The notes: a model not told the origin generated them from the sequence alone. Numbered from the stretch's first letter, positions 1 to 10,490 are shown. The stretch is DNA of 64,000 bases from Massilia putida (GCF_001941825.1 NZ_CP019038.1:4526001-4590000), one strand, 5' to 3'. Made by a program: numbers and translations.

Positions 1-449
1 GCCGACAGTTCGGACGTGTCGATCACGTGGCCCATCTTCTCGATCGGTCCCAAGCGGTCGCGCTCTTCCGAAATGCATTCGATCAGCGTGCGGCGCGACG
101 CGGGGTTCTCGCCCGGCCGCAGTTCGTGCGACAGCGGATGGCTGCGGCGCGTCTCGGAAAAGCGCGCGACGAGCGAGTGCGTGCTGGCGGTCAGGAAGAT
201 CACCTTGACCTGGTGACCGGCGTCGCGGAGCAGGGCGACGGTCGTCGGCAGTTCGGCCAGCGATTCGGCGCTGCGCGCGTCGACGGCGACGGCGATGCGT
301 TTCGTGTCGCCGCCTTCGATGGTGCCGACGAGGGCCGGCAGCAGGGCGGGGGGCAGGTTGTCGACGCAGTAATAGCCCGCGTCTTCGAGGACGTTCAGGG
401 CGACGGATTTACCGGAGCCCGAGATACCGGTGATGAGTAGGATGCGCAT
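1..449 (-). CDS. rapZ: RNase adapter protein RapZ, N-terminal part (cut by window edge)
   Basis: The first 149 codons of a minus-strand gene run off the left edge. The protein opens MRILLITGISGSGKS, a Walker A P-loop at residues 8-15, followed by a stretch with YYCVDNLPP around residues 29-37, both typical of the RapZ/YvcJ nucleotide-binding family. In enterobacteria RapZ directs RNase E to the sRNA GlmZ and so controls GlmS and cell-wall amino-sugar supply; in betaproteobacteria its target is less clear. It lies downstream of ptsN and hprK on the same strand, the usual PTS-Ntr order, but 246 bp of repeat-rich DNA separates it from hprK, so it may have its own promoter. The C-terminal RNA-binding half is outside the window. 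Confidence 0.93.
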   Translation of the reverse strand, partial: MRILLITGISGSGKSVALNVLEDAGYYCVDNLPPALLPALVGTIEGGDTKRIAVAVDARSAESLAELPTTVALLRDAGHQVKVIFLTASTHSLVARFSETRRSHPLSHELRPGENPASRRTLIECISEERDRLGPIEKMGHVIDTSELS

Positions 450-552
450 GGGGCGATGATAGCATCGGCCCGTGTTTGCCGCAGCGCACAAGGCTTATGG
501 TTGAGGTGTTTGCAACAGGCTCCGGCGGCGCGCTGTTCGATTTTTGAAACGC

Positions 553-688
553 TGTATGGACTCCCGCCTGCACGGGAAGTCGTTTCCGGCAATGCCGGGA
601 ATGACGGTCGTTTCAGGACCCGTATTTAGGTCGGTTCGGGATCCGTATTTAAAAACGTCGTTCCCGCGAAAGCGGGAACCCATACTGA
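553..688. repeat. Compound palindromic repeat between rapZ and hprK
   Basis: This intergenic stretch carries a repeat arm reading GTCGTTCCCGCG...GCGGGAAC then CCATACTGA at 657-688, and a more decayed opposite arm (TATGGACTCCCG) at about 555-580, with a further small palindrome (CCGGCAATGCCGG) between. It belongs to the dispersed family also seen at 10501, 18123, 21344, 36734 and 59008. It separates two genes that usually form one operon. Confidence 0.7.
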
Positions 689-695
689 ACATCCG

Positions 696-1631
696 TCAGT
701 CGCTCGACATCGCCTGCCGCTGCCGCTCCATGAACTCCTGCAGCGTATCGATCCCGCGCAGCTGCAGAATCGTATTGCGCACGGCGGCCTCCAGCAGCAC
801 CGCGATGTTGCGGCCGGCCGCGACGGGGATGACCACTTTGCGGATCGGCAGGCCCAGCACGTCCTCGGTGGGGAAGTGGAACGGAAGGCGTTCGACTTCT
901 TCGTCCAGCGCGCCGCGCTTGACGAGGTGGACGATCAGTTTGAGGCGCATCTTGCGGCGCACGGCCGTCTCGCCGAAGATCGCCTTGATGTCCAGCAGGC
1001 CCAGGCCGCGCACTTCGAGCAGGTTCTGCAGCAGCGGCGGGCAGCGGCCTTCGATCATGTTCGGCGCGATGCGCGAGAATTCGACGGCGTCGTCGGCAAC
1101 GAGGCCGTGCGAACGCGAGATCAGTTCCAGACCGAGCTCGCTCTTGCCGAGGCCCGAGTCGCCCGTGATCAGCACGCCGACACCCAGCACGTCCATGAAC
1201 ACGCCGTGCATGATGACGCGCTGCGCCAGCTTCTTCGACAGGTACACGCGCAGGTAGTCGATCACCTGCGCGGCCGGCAGCGGCGTCGAGAACAGCGGGA
1301 TGTTCTGCTCGTCGCAGATGGCGAGGATGTCCGGCGGCGTGTCGAGGCCCTGGGCGATGAACAGGGCCGGCGGGCCGCCCGCGATCAGTTCGCCGATCAG
1401 GTGGCTGCGCGAGCCGGACTTCAGGCGCTGGTAGTAATTCAGTTCCTGGTGACCGAACACCTGCATGCGGCCCGGGTGGATCAGGTTCAGGTGACCCACC
1501 TGGTCCGCGGCCGAGACGGCGTCGCCGGAAATCTGGCGTTCTCCACCCGGGAATCCTGCGAACCAGCCCAGTTGCAGGCTGTCGCGGTTGTCGTCGTACA
1601 GCCGTTGGATGGTCAGCGGAGTCTGCAGCAT
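696..1631 (-). CDS. hprK: HPr kinase/phosphorylase
   Basis: A 311-residue protein, normal length for HprK. The N-terminal domain (1-130) precedes the kinase core with the catalytic histidine in MHGVF (H142), the Walker A loop GDSGLGKS (157-164), the acidic pair D180-D181 and the signature EVRGLGLLD (206-214). HprK phosphorylates and dephosphorylates a serine of HPr-type phosphocarriers. In proteobacteria such as this it acts with PtsN in the nitrogen-related PTS, a regulatory rather than sugar-transporting chain. Its start lies 16 bp downstream of the ptsN stop, so the two are almost certainly co-transcribed. Confidence 0.96.
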   Translation of the reverse strand: MLQTPLTIQRLYDDNRDSLQLGWFAGFPGGERQISGDAVSAADQVGHLNLIHPGRMQVFGHQELNYYQRLKSGSRSHLIGELIAGGPPALFIAQGLDTPPDILAICDEQNIPLFSTPLPAAQVIDYLRVYLSKKLAQRVIMHGVFMDVLGVGVLITGDSGLGKSELGLELISRSHGLVADDAVEFSRIAPNMIEGRCPPLLQNLLEVRGLGLLDIKAIFGETAVRRKMRLKLIVHLVKRGALDEEVERLPFHFPTEDVLGLPIRKVVIPVAAGRNIAVLLEAAVRNTILQLRGIDTLQEFMERQRQAMSSD

Positions 1632-1647
1632 GGTCGCTTTCGCAAGG

Positions 1648-2130
1648 TCAGCCGAGGGCTTGCAGGCTCGGCTGCCAGTTGATGATGCGTTCGTAGACGG
1701 ATTTCGGATCCGTGTCGGTCGTCAGGGCCGTGCGGATCGCCTCGTCGGAGAACAGTTCCGCGATCTCCGACAGGATCTCGAGGTGCTGTTGCGTGACATG
1801 ATCCGGGATCAGGAGGAAGAACAGCAGCTTGACCGGCTGGCCGTCCGGCGATTCGAACGGAATCGGTTCAAGCAGGCGCACGAACGCGGCCAGCGGCGAT
1901 TTGAGGCTTTTGCTGCCCTTGATGCGGCCGTGCGGCACGGCGACGCCGTGACCGAGTCCGGTGGAGCCGAGTCGCTCGCGCGCGAACAGATTGTCCGACA
2001 CGGTGGAGCGGGCGATGCCGCAGTTGTTCTCGAAGATCAGGCCGGCCTGCTCGAAGGCGCGCTTCTTGCTCGACACTTCCAGATCGAGCTGCACGTTCTC
2101 GAGCGAGAGGATTTTGCTTAGATTAGTCAT
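1648..2130 (-). CDS. ptsN: PTS IIA-like nitrogen regulatory protein PtsN (EIIA-Ntr)
   Basis: A 160-residue EIIA-type protein. The phosphorylated histidine is H67 in [10 protein letters not shown], the family signature. EIIA-Ntr is the end point of the PTS-Ntr phosphorelay (PtsP-NPr-PtsN) and in its unphosphorylated form regulates potassium transport and other processes. It heads the ptsN-hprK transcript. In many betaproteobacteria rpoN and hpf lie upstream; here they are absent and queF follows after a 357-bp gap, so the locus has been shortened or rearranged at this side. Confidence 0.95.
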   Translation of the reverse strand: MTNLSKILSLENVQLDLEVSSKKRAFEQAGLIFENNCGIARSTVSDNLFARERLGSTGLGHGVAVPHGRIKGSKSLKSPLAAFVRLLEPIPFESPDGQPVKLLFFLLIPDHVTQQHLEILSEIAELFSDEAIRTALTTDTDPKSVYERIINWQPSLQALG

Positions 2131-2487
2131 AACACGCTTCTATTGCGGTGCACCCGGGGGTGCTTGCGAGCGGGAATTATAGGCCGGTTTTATGGCCGTG
2201 TAATTCGATTTTGCATGTCGTCGGGTGCTTGTCCAATCCCTGCCGCAAACGTGTGCGTAAAGACCAGGCACCCGACAACCTGACATGCGCAATTTCCGCC
2301 ACGAAATCCCGGGTTTCACGCATGAACCATTCTCCCGGGGCCTCTTTTACCGATTTTTCTAGCGCTCGGTTGAGCAAAATTGTCGCTTTGCACATCCAAC
2401 GGCATCGCAGACGCATCGCAGACGATGTCGCTGGAAACGTACACTGTAGATGGGGACGAACGACGAAAAATCACCCATCCGCACTGT
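2131..2487. other. Intergenic region between ptsN and queF
   Basis: This 357-bp gap should hold the ptsN promoter and the queF 3' end, since both genes run leftward. It is less GC-rich than the genes. An 11-bp unit CATCGCAGACG occurs twice in tandem at about 2402-2424. Short open frames on both strands have no family resemblance that I recognise, and no hpf-like gene is present. No convincing terminator or promoter box was found. Confidence 0.5.
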
Positions 2488-3318
2488 TCATTGACGTGCA
2501 GTACGCAAATTCGGCGGTTTTCCGGTGCTGAAATTGGCGCGCCAGGGGTTGATGTCCAGGCCGCCGCGGCGGGTGTAGCGGGCGTACACGGCCAACTTGT
2601 TCGGTTTGCACTGGCGCAAGATGTCCGTGAAGATGCGCTCGACACACTGCTCGTGGAATTCGTTGTGCTCGCGGAAACCGATCAGGTAGCGCAGCAGGCT
2701 TTCCTGGTCGATCTGCGGTCCGGCATAGCGGATCTGCACGCTGCCCCAGTCCGGCTGGCCAGTGACGAGGCAGTTCGACTTGAGCAGGTGCGACATGAGG
2801 GTTTCCTCGACCGCCGCTTCGTCGTGGTTGGCTTTAAGTAACTCCGGCGACGGACTGTAGTGGTCGACCTCGATGTCGAGGCGGTCGATCAAGAGGCCGT
2901 CCTGCTCGCCCATTTTGAGCTTGTCGAAGTCCTCGGGCAGGGTCAGCGCCACGTGCACGGGCGCGCCGACGGCGTTGGACAGGTCTTCGCGCAGCAGGGC
3001 CAGCAGGGCGTCCGTGTTGGCGAGCCGCGTCTGGTTGAACGAATTCAGGTAGAGCTTGAAGGATTTCGATTCGACGATATTGGGCGAATCGGCGGGCACG
3101 GTGAAGGTCGCGATGGCGACTTGCGGCTTGCCGCGCATGTTCAGCCACGACAATTCGTAGGCATTCCAGATGTCGACGCCGAAGAAGGGCAGCGTGCCCT
3201 TCAGGCCGAGCTCGTCGCGCTTTTGCTGGCGCGGGATGGGAAACAGCAGCTCCGGCGCATACTGGGTCTGGTAGGCCGAGTTTTTGCCGAGAGGCGAATG
3301 TTCAGGGGTATTGGTCAT
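2488..3318 (-). CDS. queF: NADPH-dependent 7-cyano-7-deazaguanine reductase QueF
   Basis: A 276-residue protein of the long bimodular QueF type found in proteobacteria. It reduces preQ0 to preQ1 in queuosine tRNA modification. Visible landmarks are the substrate motif [16 protein letters not shown] (83-98), the nucleophile C183 in [11 protein letters not shown] with the proton-donor D190 seven residues later, and the H222-E223 pair in the C-terminal half. C183 and D190 correspond to C190 and D197 of E. coli QueF. It stands alone between ptsN and ilvA on the same strand, with gaps on both sides. Confidence 0.96.
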   Translation of the reverse strand: MTNTPEHSPLGKNSAYQTQYAPELLFPIPRQQKRDELGLKGTLPFFGVDIWNAYELSWLNMRGKPQVAIATFTVPADSPNIVESKSFKLYLNSFNQTRLANTDALLALLREDLSNAVGAPVHVALTLPEDFDKLKMGEQDGLLIDRLDIEVDHYSPSPELLKANHDEAAVEETLMSHLLKSNCLVTGQPDWGSVQIRYAGPQIDQESLLRYLIGFREHNEFHEQCVERIFTDILRQCKPNKLAVYARYTRRGGLDINPWRANFSTGKPPNLRTARQ

Positions 3319-3442
3319 GATGTTTTCTCGAAGCCGGCCACGTGCTCGTGACGTGCGTGGCGATGCCGGTCCGGCGGCGGCAAGGCGGCGTATCGTACAC
3401 CTTTCCCGAAAACGCTGCGCGTTCAGGTAACCGATGCGTTAC

Positions 3443-3472
3443 GGGTGGGGTGGACGGGAGACCCGCCCACCC
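3443..3472. repeat. Inverted repeat between ilvA and queF
   Basis: GGGTGGG (3443-3449) pairs with CCCACCC (3466-3472), with a nested GGG/CCC stem inside. There is no T-run on either side, so it is a poor intrinsic terminator. It may still help end ilvA transcription or be an intergenic repeat; a similar GGGTG-rich hairpin occurs at 63542. Confidence 0.5.
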
Positions 3473-3493
3473 TATGCAAATGCATGATCCGTA

Positions 3494-5026
3494 TCAAAGA
3501 AACAGCTTGTAGACCGGATTCGCGCTCTCGTCCCAATAGCGGTAACCCAGCGTCGCGAGGAACTGGCGGAATTCGTCCATCTCGCCCGACGGCACTTGCA
3601 GGCCGACGAGGATGCGGCCCACGTCGCCGCCCTGGTTCCGGTAGTGGAACAGCGAGATGTTCCAGTTCGGCGCCATGCTGTCCAGGAAGCGCATCAGCGC
3701 GCCCGGGCGTTCCGGAAACTCGAAGCGGTACAGCAGCTCGTCGTGCGCCAGCCCGCTCTTGCCGCCGACCAGGTGGCGCACGTGCTGTTTCGCCAGCTCG
3801 TCGTGCGTGAGGTCGAGGGTGCGGAAGCCGTGTTCCTCGAACGTGCGCGCGACGGTGCCCGATTCGCTGCGGCTGCCGATCTGCACGCCGACGAAGACGT
3901 GGGCTTCGCTCTCGTCGCTGATGCGGTAGTTGAACTCGGTGACGTTGCGCGGTCCGATCAGCGCGCAGAAGCGCTTGAAGCTGCCGCGCTGCTCGGGGAT
4001 CGTCACGGCGAATACCGCTTCGCGCGCCTCGCCCAGTTCGGCACGCTCGGCGACGAAGCGCAGGCGGTCGAAATTCATGTTGGCGCCGGACGGCACGGCG
4101 ACGAGCGTCTCGCCGCGCACCGGATTCTTCGACATCAGCGAACGTTCGACATACGCCTTGGCGCCCGCGACCGCGAGCGCGCCGGACGGCTCGACGATGC
4201 TGCGCGTGTCCTGGAACACGTCCTTGATGGCCGCGCAGATCGCGTCGTTGTCGACGATGATGATTTCATCGACCAGTTCCTGGCACAGGCGGAAGGTCTC
4301 CGAGCCGACGAGGCGCACGGCGGTGCCGTCCGCGAACAGGCCGACGTCGGACAGCGTCACGCGCTCGCCCGCCTTGAGGCTGCGCGCCATCGCGTCCGAA
4401 TCGTTCGTCTGCACGCCGATGATCTTGATGTCCGGGCGGATCTGCTTTACGTATGCGGCCACGCCGCTGATCAAGCCGCCGCCGCCGATCGCGAGGAAGA
4501 TCGCGTGGATCGGGCCCGCGTGCTGGCGCAGGATCTCGACGCCGATGGTGCCCTGGCCGGCGATGACGTCCGGATCGTCGAACGGGTGCACGAACGCCAG
4601 CTTCTGCTCCTTCTCCAGCATCTGCGCGTGGATGAAGGCGTCCGTGTACGATTCGCCGTGCAGGACGACTTCCACGTTGCTGCCGCCGAACGCGCGCACC
4701 GCATCGACCTTCACGCTGGGCGTGGTGGTCGGCATGACGATCACGGCGCGGCAGTTCAGCCGCGCCGCCGACATGGCGACGCCCTGCGCGTGGTTACCGG
4801 CCGACGCGCAAATCACGCCGCGGTTCAGCTGCGACTCCGACAGGTTCGCCATCTTGTTGTAGGCGCCGCGCAGCTTGAAGCTGAACACGCTTTGCATGTC
4901 CTCGCGCTTCAGGTAAATCTTGTTGTCGGTGCGCTTCGACAGGCTGGGGGCGTATTCCAGCGGGGTTTCGACGGCCACGTCGTAGACGCGCGCGGTGAGG
5001 ATTTTCTTGAGATAGTCGGTAGTCAT
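3494..5026 (-). CDS. ilvA: Threonine ammonia-lyase, biosynthetic
   Basis: A 510-residue PLP enzyme that deaminates threonine to 2-oxobutanoate, the first step of isoleucine synthesis. I start it at ATG 5026 (MTTDYLKK), not at the longer in-frame ATG at 5179, because the extra 51 residues look non-coding and family members begin like this. K51 in SFKLRGAYNKM is the PLP lysine, SAGNHAQG (75-82) binds substrate, and GGGGL (181-185) is the phosphate-binding loop. The C-terminal third has the paired ACT-like regulatory domains for isoleucine feedback inhibition. The gene stands alone and diverges from the YqaA-type gene at 5329. Confidence 0.96.
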   Translation of the reverse strand: MTTDYLKKILTARVYDVAVETPLEYAPSLSKRTDNKIYLKREDMQSVFSFKLRGAYNKMANLSESQLNRGVICASAGNHAQGVAMSAARLNCRAVIVMPTTTPSVKVDAVRAFGGSNVEVVLHGESYTDAFIHAQMLEKEQKLAFVHPFDDPDVIAGQGTIGVEILRQHAGPIHAIFLAIGGGGLISGVAAYVKQIRPDIKIIGVQTNDSDAMARSLKAGERVTLSDVGLFADGTAVRLVGSETFRLCQELVDEIIIVDNDAICAAIKDVFQDTRSIVEPSGALAVAGAKAYVERSLMSKNPVRGETLVAVPSGANMNFDRLRFVAERAELGEAREAVFAVTIPEQRGSFKRFCALIGPRNVTEFNYRISDESEAHVFVGVQIGSRSESGTVARTFEEHGFRTLDLTHDELAKQHVRHLVGGKSGLAHDELLYRFEFPERPGALMRFLDSMAPNWNISLFHYRNQGGDVGRILVGLQVPSGEMDEFRQFLATLGYRYWDESANPVYKLFL

Positions 5027-5180
5027 GATCGATGCGGGCTGTTCGGGTTCCGGGGCGACGCTGACTGTCCTGCTTGGCGGGTAACCGAGGCGAGCAGTGC
5101 GGCAGCTTGGCTTGGTAGAGCCTGGCGTACCGTGTCGTTGCGAATGGACACCTCGAAAAACCGTCGCGAGCGGCAGCAAC

Positions 5181-5233
5181 GTCGTTCGAGAAGCGCAGCT
5201 GTACGAATAGTACAGCGAGCATCGCGGAACGAC
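5181..5233. repeat. Nested inverted repeats in the ilvA/yqaA divergent region
   Basis: An inner repeat GCTGTAC-GAATA-GTACAGC (5198-5216) sits inside an outer repeat GTCGTTC (5181-5187) / GAACGAC (5227-5233). It lies about 155 bp upstream of the ilvA start in a 302-bp divergent intergenic region. It could be a dimeric regulator site or an RNA structure in the ilvA leader. No further gene is seen in the region. Confidence 0.55.
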
Positions 5234-5282
5234 AGTGCAACGCGCGGCAGGGTTTTCGACGTGCCCGGGTGTTTCTCCCCAT

Positions 5283-5288
5283 TATAAT
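5283..5288 (+). promoter_or_regulatory. Candidate -10 box for the YqaA-type gene
   Basis: A perfect TATAAT lies 41 bp before ATG 5329. No good -35 is visible at the proper distance. If used, transcription would begin near 5295, which rules out the earlier in-frame starts at 5269 and 5287. Confidence 0.5.
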
Positions 5289-5328
5289 GTACTGGACCCA
5301 TCCGTCTCCCGTCCATCCCTTCCCGCCG

Positions 5329-5832
5329 ATGATCGAATCCGCCGTACTGTGGCTGCTGAAATTCCTTGCCGTGCCCACCGTCGGGCTCACGTCGGTCTTC
5401 CTGATCGCCTTCGTCTCCGCCACCCTGCTGCCGCTCGGCTCGGAACCGGCCGTGTTCGCCGTCGTGAAAGCCAATCCCGCCATGTTCTGGCCCGTGATCC
5501 TCGTGGCCACGCTGGGCAACACGCTGGGCGGCGTCGTCGACTACTGGATCGGCTACCGCGCCAAGGTCGCCTTCGCGAAAGAGCGCTCGTCGCGCTGGTT
5601 CCACTGGCTGAAGCGCTACGGCGCGAAAACGATGCTGCTGTCGTGGGTGCCCGGCATCGGCGACCCGCTGTGCACGCTGGCCGGCTGGCTGCACCTGCCG
5701 TTCTGGCCCAGCGTGATCTATATGGCCGTCGGCAAGTTCGGGCGCTATGTGTTCATGACGGTCACGTTGCTGTACGTGCCGAACGGGTGGTGGAAGTGGC
5801 TGGGGGAGACGAGCAGCAGGCTGTTCGGGTAA
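5329..5832 (+). CDS. YqaA/DedA-type small membrane protein
   Basis: A 168-residue protein with four or five hydrophobic segments. The centre carries ATLGNTLGGVVDYWIGYRA and WVPGIGDPLCTLAGWL, matching the YqaA branch of the SNARE-associated/DedA superfamily (VTT domain), whose broader family includes lipid scramblases. E. coli YqaA is about 140 residues. I chose ATG 5329 because a TATAAT box lies just upstream and this start sits directly before the first hydrophobic segment; in-frame ATGs at 5269 and 5287 would add a hydrophilic tail. The exact function is unknown. It is a single-gene unit divergent from ilvA. Confidence 0.85.
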   Translation: MIESAVLWLLKFLAVPTVGLTSVFLIAFVSATLLPLGSEPAVFAVVKANPAMFWPVILVATLGNTLGGVVDYWIGYRAKVAFAKERSSRWFHWLKRYGAKTMLLSWVPGIGDPLCTLAGWLHLPFWPSVIYMAVGKFGRYVFMTVTLLYVPNGWWKWLGETSSRLFG

Positions 5833-6051
5833 GTGGGCATCCATCCGGCGTGGATAAGATGCCTCTTCTTTCATCACGCCGAGCTTTTGCTGGAAAATAT
5901 TGCATTTTGCCATAACAAATTTGTGCGGATCCGCCGTTTTCTGTGCATTTCTGCTTTAGAAGCGTTGCAAAAATCATTCCTTCCCAGCGTGGTGCATCGC
6001 AATAAGCTAGAATAGAGAGTCCTACGCGTCAGTAAGACAGTCGATCTCCCC

Positions 6052-9000
6052 ATGAACGCTCCTGCCAATATCCACGCCCTGCTCGAAGACAACGCGCCCA
6101 TCCGGCTGCGCGAAATCCCCTATAACTACACGTCGTTCTCCGATCGCGAGATCGTGATCCGTCTGCTGGGCGAGTCATCGTGGCAACTGTTGGACGAATT
6201 GCGCGGCGCCCGCCAGACCGGGCGTTCGGCGCGCATGCTGTACGAAGTCCTGGGCGACATCTGGGTCGTGCGCCGCAATCCGTACTTGCAGGACGACTTG
6301 CTGGACAACCCGAAGCGCCGCGCCAAGCTGATCGAAGCGCTGCACCACCGCCTGGCGGAAGTCGACAAGCGCCGCCTGACGGTGGATAGCAGCGAGGCCG
6401 ATGCGGCCACGGCGAGCCGCCGCAGCGCCGCCGTCGAGGAGCTGCTCGTCGCCGCGCGCAAGGCCGTCGACGACTTCGGCCGCGAGTTCCAGCAGACGTA
6501 CGACCTGCGCAAGCGCGCCCGCGCCGTGCTGGGCCGCTACACCGATAAACGCAACATCCGCTTCGACGGCATGCACCGCACGTCGCACGTGACGGATGCC
6601 ACCGACTGGCGCGTCGAATATCCGTTCCTCGTCCTGATGCCGGATTCGGAAGACGAGATGGCCGGCCTCGTGAAGGGCTGTATCGAGCTCGGTCTGACCA
6701 TCATCCCGCGCGGCGGCGGCACCGGCTACACGGGCGGCGCGATTCCGCTCACGCCCATGTCGGCCGTCATCAACACGGAAAAGCTGATCGGCATGGGCGC
6801 CGTCGAGATGACGCGCCTGCCGGGCGTCGACCGCGATTACGCGACGATCTATACCGGTGCCGGCGTCGTCACGCAGCAGGTGTCGCAGGCGGCCGAGAAG
6901 GCCGGCTTCGTGTTCGCCGTCGATCCGACGTCCGCGCACGCCTCGTGCATCGGCGGGAATATCGCGATGAACGCGGGCGGCAAGAAGGCCGTGCTGTGGG
7001 GCACGGCCCTCGACAACCTCGCGTCGTGGCGCATGGTCGACCCGAACGGCGACTGGCTCGACGTCACGCGCATCGACCACAACCTGGGCAAGATCCACGA
7101 CGCCCCGGTCGCGACGTTCAAGCTCGAATGGACGCATCCGTCGGAAAAGGGCGCGCCGAAGGGCGAGCCGTTCCGCACCGAGACGCTGGCCATCGAAGGC
7201 CGCCGCTTCCGCAAGGAAGGTCTCGGCAAGGACGTCACCGACAAATTCCTCGCGGGCCTGCCGGGCATCCAGAAAGAGGGCACCGATGGCCTGATCACGT
7301 CGGCCCGCTGGATCCTGCACAAGATGCCGAAGTACACGCGCACCGTCGCGCTGGAATTCTTCGGCCAGGCGCGCGATGCGATCCCGTCGATCGTCGAGAT
7401 CAAGGATTACCTGGACAGCCTGCCGAAGAGCGGCAAGCCGGAATTCGCGAGCCTGCGTCTCGCCGGCCTGGAGCACCTGGACGAGCGCTATCTGCGCGCC
7501 GTCGGCTACGCGACGAAATCCAAGCGCGGCACCCTGCCGAAGATGGCGCTGTTCGGCGACATCGTCGGCGACGACGAGAACGCCGTCGCGCTGGCCACGT
7601 CGGAAGTCGTGCGCCTCGCGAACACGCGCGTGGGCGAGGGCTTTATCGCCGTGAGCCCGGAAGCGCGTAAAAAATTCTGGCTCGACCGCTCGCGCACGGC
7701 CGCCATCGCGCGCCACACGAACGCTTTCAAGATCAACGAGGACGTCGTCATCCCGCTGAACCGGATGGGCGAGTACACGGACGGCATCGAGCGCATCAAC
7801 GTCGAGCTGTCGATCAAGAACAAGCTGCAGCTGGTCGAAGAACTGCACGCCTATTTCACGTCCGGGAACCTGGAAGTGACGAAGGCGGACGACGCGACCG
7901 GCGAAGGCGTGTCGAAGGAAGAGATCCTCGGCGACCGTTCGCAGCAGGGCGACGATCTGCTGGCCCGCGTGGCCGCGCGCTGGACCTGGATCATGGCGAA
8001 CCTCGACCAGCCGCTGGGCGCGGTGCTGGACAAGCTGGCCGACTTCGGCCTCGATGGTTTGAGCGGCACGTTCCAGGCGCGCCTCGCGCAGCAACCGGGC
8101 GCCACGCTGTTCGACGTCGTGCAGGACCACACCGTGCGCGTCTCGTGGAAGAACGAGATCCGCGCGCCGCTGCGCCAGATCTTCAACGGCGCGGCCTATA
8201 AACCGATCCTGGACGAGGCCACCGCGATCCACAAGCGCGTGCTGCGTTCGCGCGTGTTCGTCGCGCTGCACATGCACGCGGGCGACGGCAACGTGCACAC
8301 GAACCTGCCGGTGAACTCGGACGACTACGCGATGCTGCAGGATGCGCACAAAGCCGTCGAGCGCATCATGAAGCTCGCGCGTTCGCTGGACGGCGTGATC
8401 TCGGGCGAACACGGCATCGGCATCACGAAGCTGGAATTCCTCACCGAGGACGAGATCCGCGACTTCCGCGACTATAAGAAACGCGTCGACCCGGAAGGCC
8501 GCTTCAACAAGGGCAAGCTGCTCAACAGCGAGACCGCGTACGCCGACCTGCGCAACGCGTACACGCCGTCGTTCGGCCTGATGGGCCACGAATCGCTGAT
8601 CATGCAGCAGAGCGACATCGGCGAGATCGCCAACAGTGTCAAGGATTGCCTGCGCTGCGGTAAGTGCAAGCCCGTGTGCACGACGCACGTGCCGCAATCG
8701 AACCTGCTGTACTCGCCGCGCGACAAGATCCTCGCGACGTCCGCGCTGATCGAAGCGTTCCTGTACGAAGAGCAGACGCGCCGCGGCGTGTCGATCCGCC
8801 ACTGGGAAGAATTCGAGGACGTGTCCGACCACTGCACCGTGTGCCACAAGTGCGTGACGCCGTGCCCGGTCAACATCGACTTCGGCGACGTCTCGATGAA
8901 CATGCGTAACCTGCTGCGCAAGATGGACAAGCGCAGCTTCAAGCCGGCCCAGCGCGCGGGCATGTTCTTCCTGAACGCGACCGACCCGACGACGATCAAC

Positions 9001-10059
9001 ACGATGCGCAAGGGGATGATCGACTGGGGCTACAAGGCCCAGCGTTTAGGCAGCGCCGTGCTGAAGGCAGTCGCGAAAGAACAGACGAAGGCACCGCCTC
9101 CGACGACCGGCAAGGCGCCGATCCGCGAGCAGGTGATCCACTTCGTGAACAAGAAGATGCCGGGCAACCTGCCGAAGAAGACGGCGCGCGCGCTGCTGGA
9201 CATCGAGGACGACAAGGTCATCCCGATCATCCGCAATCCGAAGGTGACGAACGCCGATACGGAAGCCGTGTTCTACTTCCCGGGCTGCGGCTCCGAGCGC
9301 CTGTTCTCGCAGGTGGGCCTGGCCACGCAGGCGATGCTGTGGGAAGTGGGCGTGCAGACCGTGCTGCCGCCGGGCTATCTGTGCTGCGGCTATCCGCAGC
9401 GCGGCGCCGGCCAGTACGACAAGGCCGACAAGATGATGACGGATAACCGCGTGCTGTTCCACCGCATGGCCAACACGCTGAACTACCTCGACATCAAGAC
9501 GGTCCTCGTCTCGTGCGGCACCTGCTACGACCAGCTGGCGACGTACGAGTTCGACAAGATCTTCCCGGGCTGCCGCATCATGGACATCCACGAGTACCTG
9601 CTGGAGAAGGGCGTCAAGCTGGAAGGCGTGACCGGTACGCGCTACATGTACCACGACCCGTGCCATACGCCGATGAAGATGCAGGACTCGATGAAGACCG
9701 TGAACGCGCTGGTGCAGACCGTCGACAACGTCAAGATCGAGAAGAACGACCGCTGCTGCGGCGAGTCGGGCACATTCGCCGTGAGCCGTCCGGACATCTC
9801 GACCCAGGTCCGCTTCCGCAAGGAGCAGGAGATGGTGAAGGGCGCGGATAAACTGCGCGCCGACGGATTCGACGGCGACGTCAAGATCCTGACGAGCTGC
9901 CCGTCCTGCCTGCAAGGCCTGTCGCGCTACAACGACGACTCGGGCACCACGGCCGACTACATCGTCGTCGAAATCGCGCGCCACCTGCTGGGCGAGAACT
10001 GGATGCCGAACTACGTGGCCAACGCCAACAACGGCGGTATCGAGCGGGTGCTCGTATGA
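6052..10059 (+). CDS. DUF3683 / FAD-linked oxidase / Fe-S fusion oxidoreductase (D-2-hydroxyacid dehydrogenase type)
   Basis: A 1335-residue protein. The N-terminus ([18 protein letters not shown]) is the DUF3683 domain. Next come a PCMH-type FAD-binding domain with [11 protein letters not shown] near 218-228 and a GlcD-like C-terminal domain with [17 protein letters not shown] near 742-758. Two ferredoxin-type clusters follow (C866/C869/C872/C876 and C928/C931/C934/C938), then two CCG repeats (FPGCG near 1076, CCGYPQRG near 1111, HDPCH near 1201, RCCGESG near 1233). It looks like GlcD and GlcF fused in one chain, so a membrane-associated dehydrogenase of D-lactate or a similar 2-hydroxyacid feeding quinones is likely; the substrate is not known. 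A -10-like TAGAAT lies at 6008. It overlaps the HIT gene by 4 bp. Confidence 0.9.
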   Translation: MNAPANIHALLEDNAPIRLREIPYNYTSFSDREIVIRLLGESSWQLLDELRGARQTGRSARMLYEVLGDIWVVRRNPYLQDDLLDNPKRRAKLIEALHHRLAEVDKRRLTVDSSEADAATASRRSAAVEELLVAARKAVDDFGREFQQTYDLRKRARAVLGRYTDKRNIRFDGMHRTSHVTDATDWRVEYPFLVLMPDSEDEMAGLVKGCIELGLTIIPRGGGTGYTGGAIPLTPMSAVINTEKLIGMGAVEMTRLPGVDRDYATIYTGAGVVTQQVSQAAEKAGFVFAVDPTSAHASCIGGNIAMNAGGKKAVLWGTALDNLASWRMVDPNGDWLDVTRIDHNLGKIHDAPVATFKLEWTHPSEKGAPKGEPFRTETLAIEGRRFRKEGLGKDVTDKFLAGLPGIQKEGTDGLITSARWILHKMPKYTRTVALEFFGQARDAIPSIVEIKDYLDSLPKSGKPEFASLRLAGLEHLDERYLRAVGYATKSKRGTLPKMALFGDIVGDDENAVALATSEVVRLANTRVGEGFIAVSPEARKKFWLDRSRTAAIARHTNAFKINEDVVIPLNRMGEYTDGIERINVELSIKNKLQLVEELHAYFTSGNLEVTKADDATGEGVSKEEILGDRSQQGDDLLARVAARWTWIMANLDQPLGAVLDKLADFGLDGLSGTFQARLAQQPGATLFDVVQDHTVRVSWKNEIRAPLRQIFNGAAYKPILDEATAIHKRVLRSRVFVALHMHAGDGNVHTNLPVNSDDYAMLQDAHKAVERIMKLARSLDGVISGEHGIGITKLEFLTEDEIRDFRDYKKRVDPEGRFNKGKLLNSETAYADLRNAYTPSFGLMGHESLIMQQSDIGEIANSVKDCLRCGKCKPVCTTHVPQSNLLYSPRDKILATSALIEAFLYEEQTRRGVSIRHWEEFEDVSDHCTVCHKCVTPCPVNIDFGDVSMNMRNLLRKMDKRSFKPAQRAGMFFLNATDPTTINTMRKGMIDWGYKAQRLGSAVLKAVAKEQTKAPPPTTGKAPIREQVIHFVNKKMPGNLPKKTARALLDIEDDKVIPIIRNPKVTNADTEAVFYFPGCGSERLFSQVGLATQAMLWEVGVQTVLPPGYLCCGYPQRGAGQYDKADKMMTDNRVLFHRMANTLNYLDIKTVLVSCGTCYDQLATYEFDKIFPGCRIMDIHEYLLEKGVKLEGVTGTRYMYHDPCHTPMKMQDSMKTVNALVQTVDNVKIEKNDRCCGESGTFAVSRPDISTQVRFRKEQEMVKGADKLRADGFDGDVKILTSCPSCLQGLSRYNDDSGTTADYIVVEIARHLLGENWMPNYVANANNGGIERVLV

Positions 10060-10490
10060 CGACGCGCGTGGCCGGCTGCGAGCTCTGCGACTTGAACGTG
10101 CCGACCGTCGTCGACAACGACAAGTTCGCCGTGATCCTGGTCGACGACGCGAACTATCCCGGCTTCGCGCGCGTGATCTGGAAGGATCATGTGCGCGAGG
10201 TGAGCGACCTTCCGGACGCCGATCGCCTGCTGCTGAACGACGCCGTCCACAAGCTCGAACTGGCGGTGCGCGACGTGATGCGGCCGCTGAAGGTCAACGT
10301 GGCGAGCCTCGGCAACGTCGTGCCGCACCTGCACTGGCACGTGATTCCGCGCTACGCCGACGACGCGCACTTCCCGGCGCCCGTGTGGACGCAGGCCGTG
10401 CGCGCGACGCCGGACGCGGTGCTTGCCGAGCGCAGGAAGCTCGTGCCGCAACTGGCGGAGGCGATCGCGCGCAGGTTCACCGACCGATAA
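10056..10490 (+). CDS. HIT family protein
   Basis: A 144-residue member of the histidine-triad superfamily. The catalytic triad is HLHWHVIPR (H91, H93, H95), and an N-terminal CxxC (C8, C11) resembles the zinc-binding pair of some HIT proteins. HIT enzymes hydrolyse nucleoside phosphoramidates or dinucleoside polyphosphates. The ATG overlaps the stop of the FAD/Fe-S gene (ATGA), so the two are translationally coupled. Confidence 0.92.
   Translation: MTTRVAGCELCDLNVPTVVDNDKFAVILVDDANYPGFARVIWKDHVREVSDLPDADRLLLNDAVHKLELAVRDVMRPLKVNVASLGNVVPHLHWHVIPRYADDAHFPAPVWTQAVRATPDAVLAERRKLVPQLAEAIARRFTDR

Noticed and set aside
5198..5216. CTGT...ACAG in the ilvA upstream repeat as a LexA box
   Set aside because: The spacing is nine, not eight, and neither neighbour is an SOS gene.
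3596..5287. A 563-codon plus-strand open frame across ilvA
   Set aside because: Antisense shadow of ilvA with no recognisable domain; ilvA carries all expected catalytic motifs.
6175..8847. An 890-codon open frame on the minus strand inside the large FAD/Fe-S gene
   Set aside because: It is the antisense shadow of a GC-rich gene: repetitive, rich in Arg/Ala/Val/His, no family resemblance, and the plus-strand protein is unambiguous.
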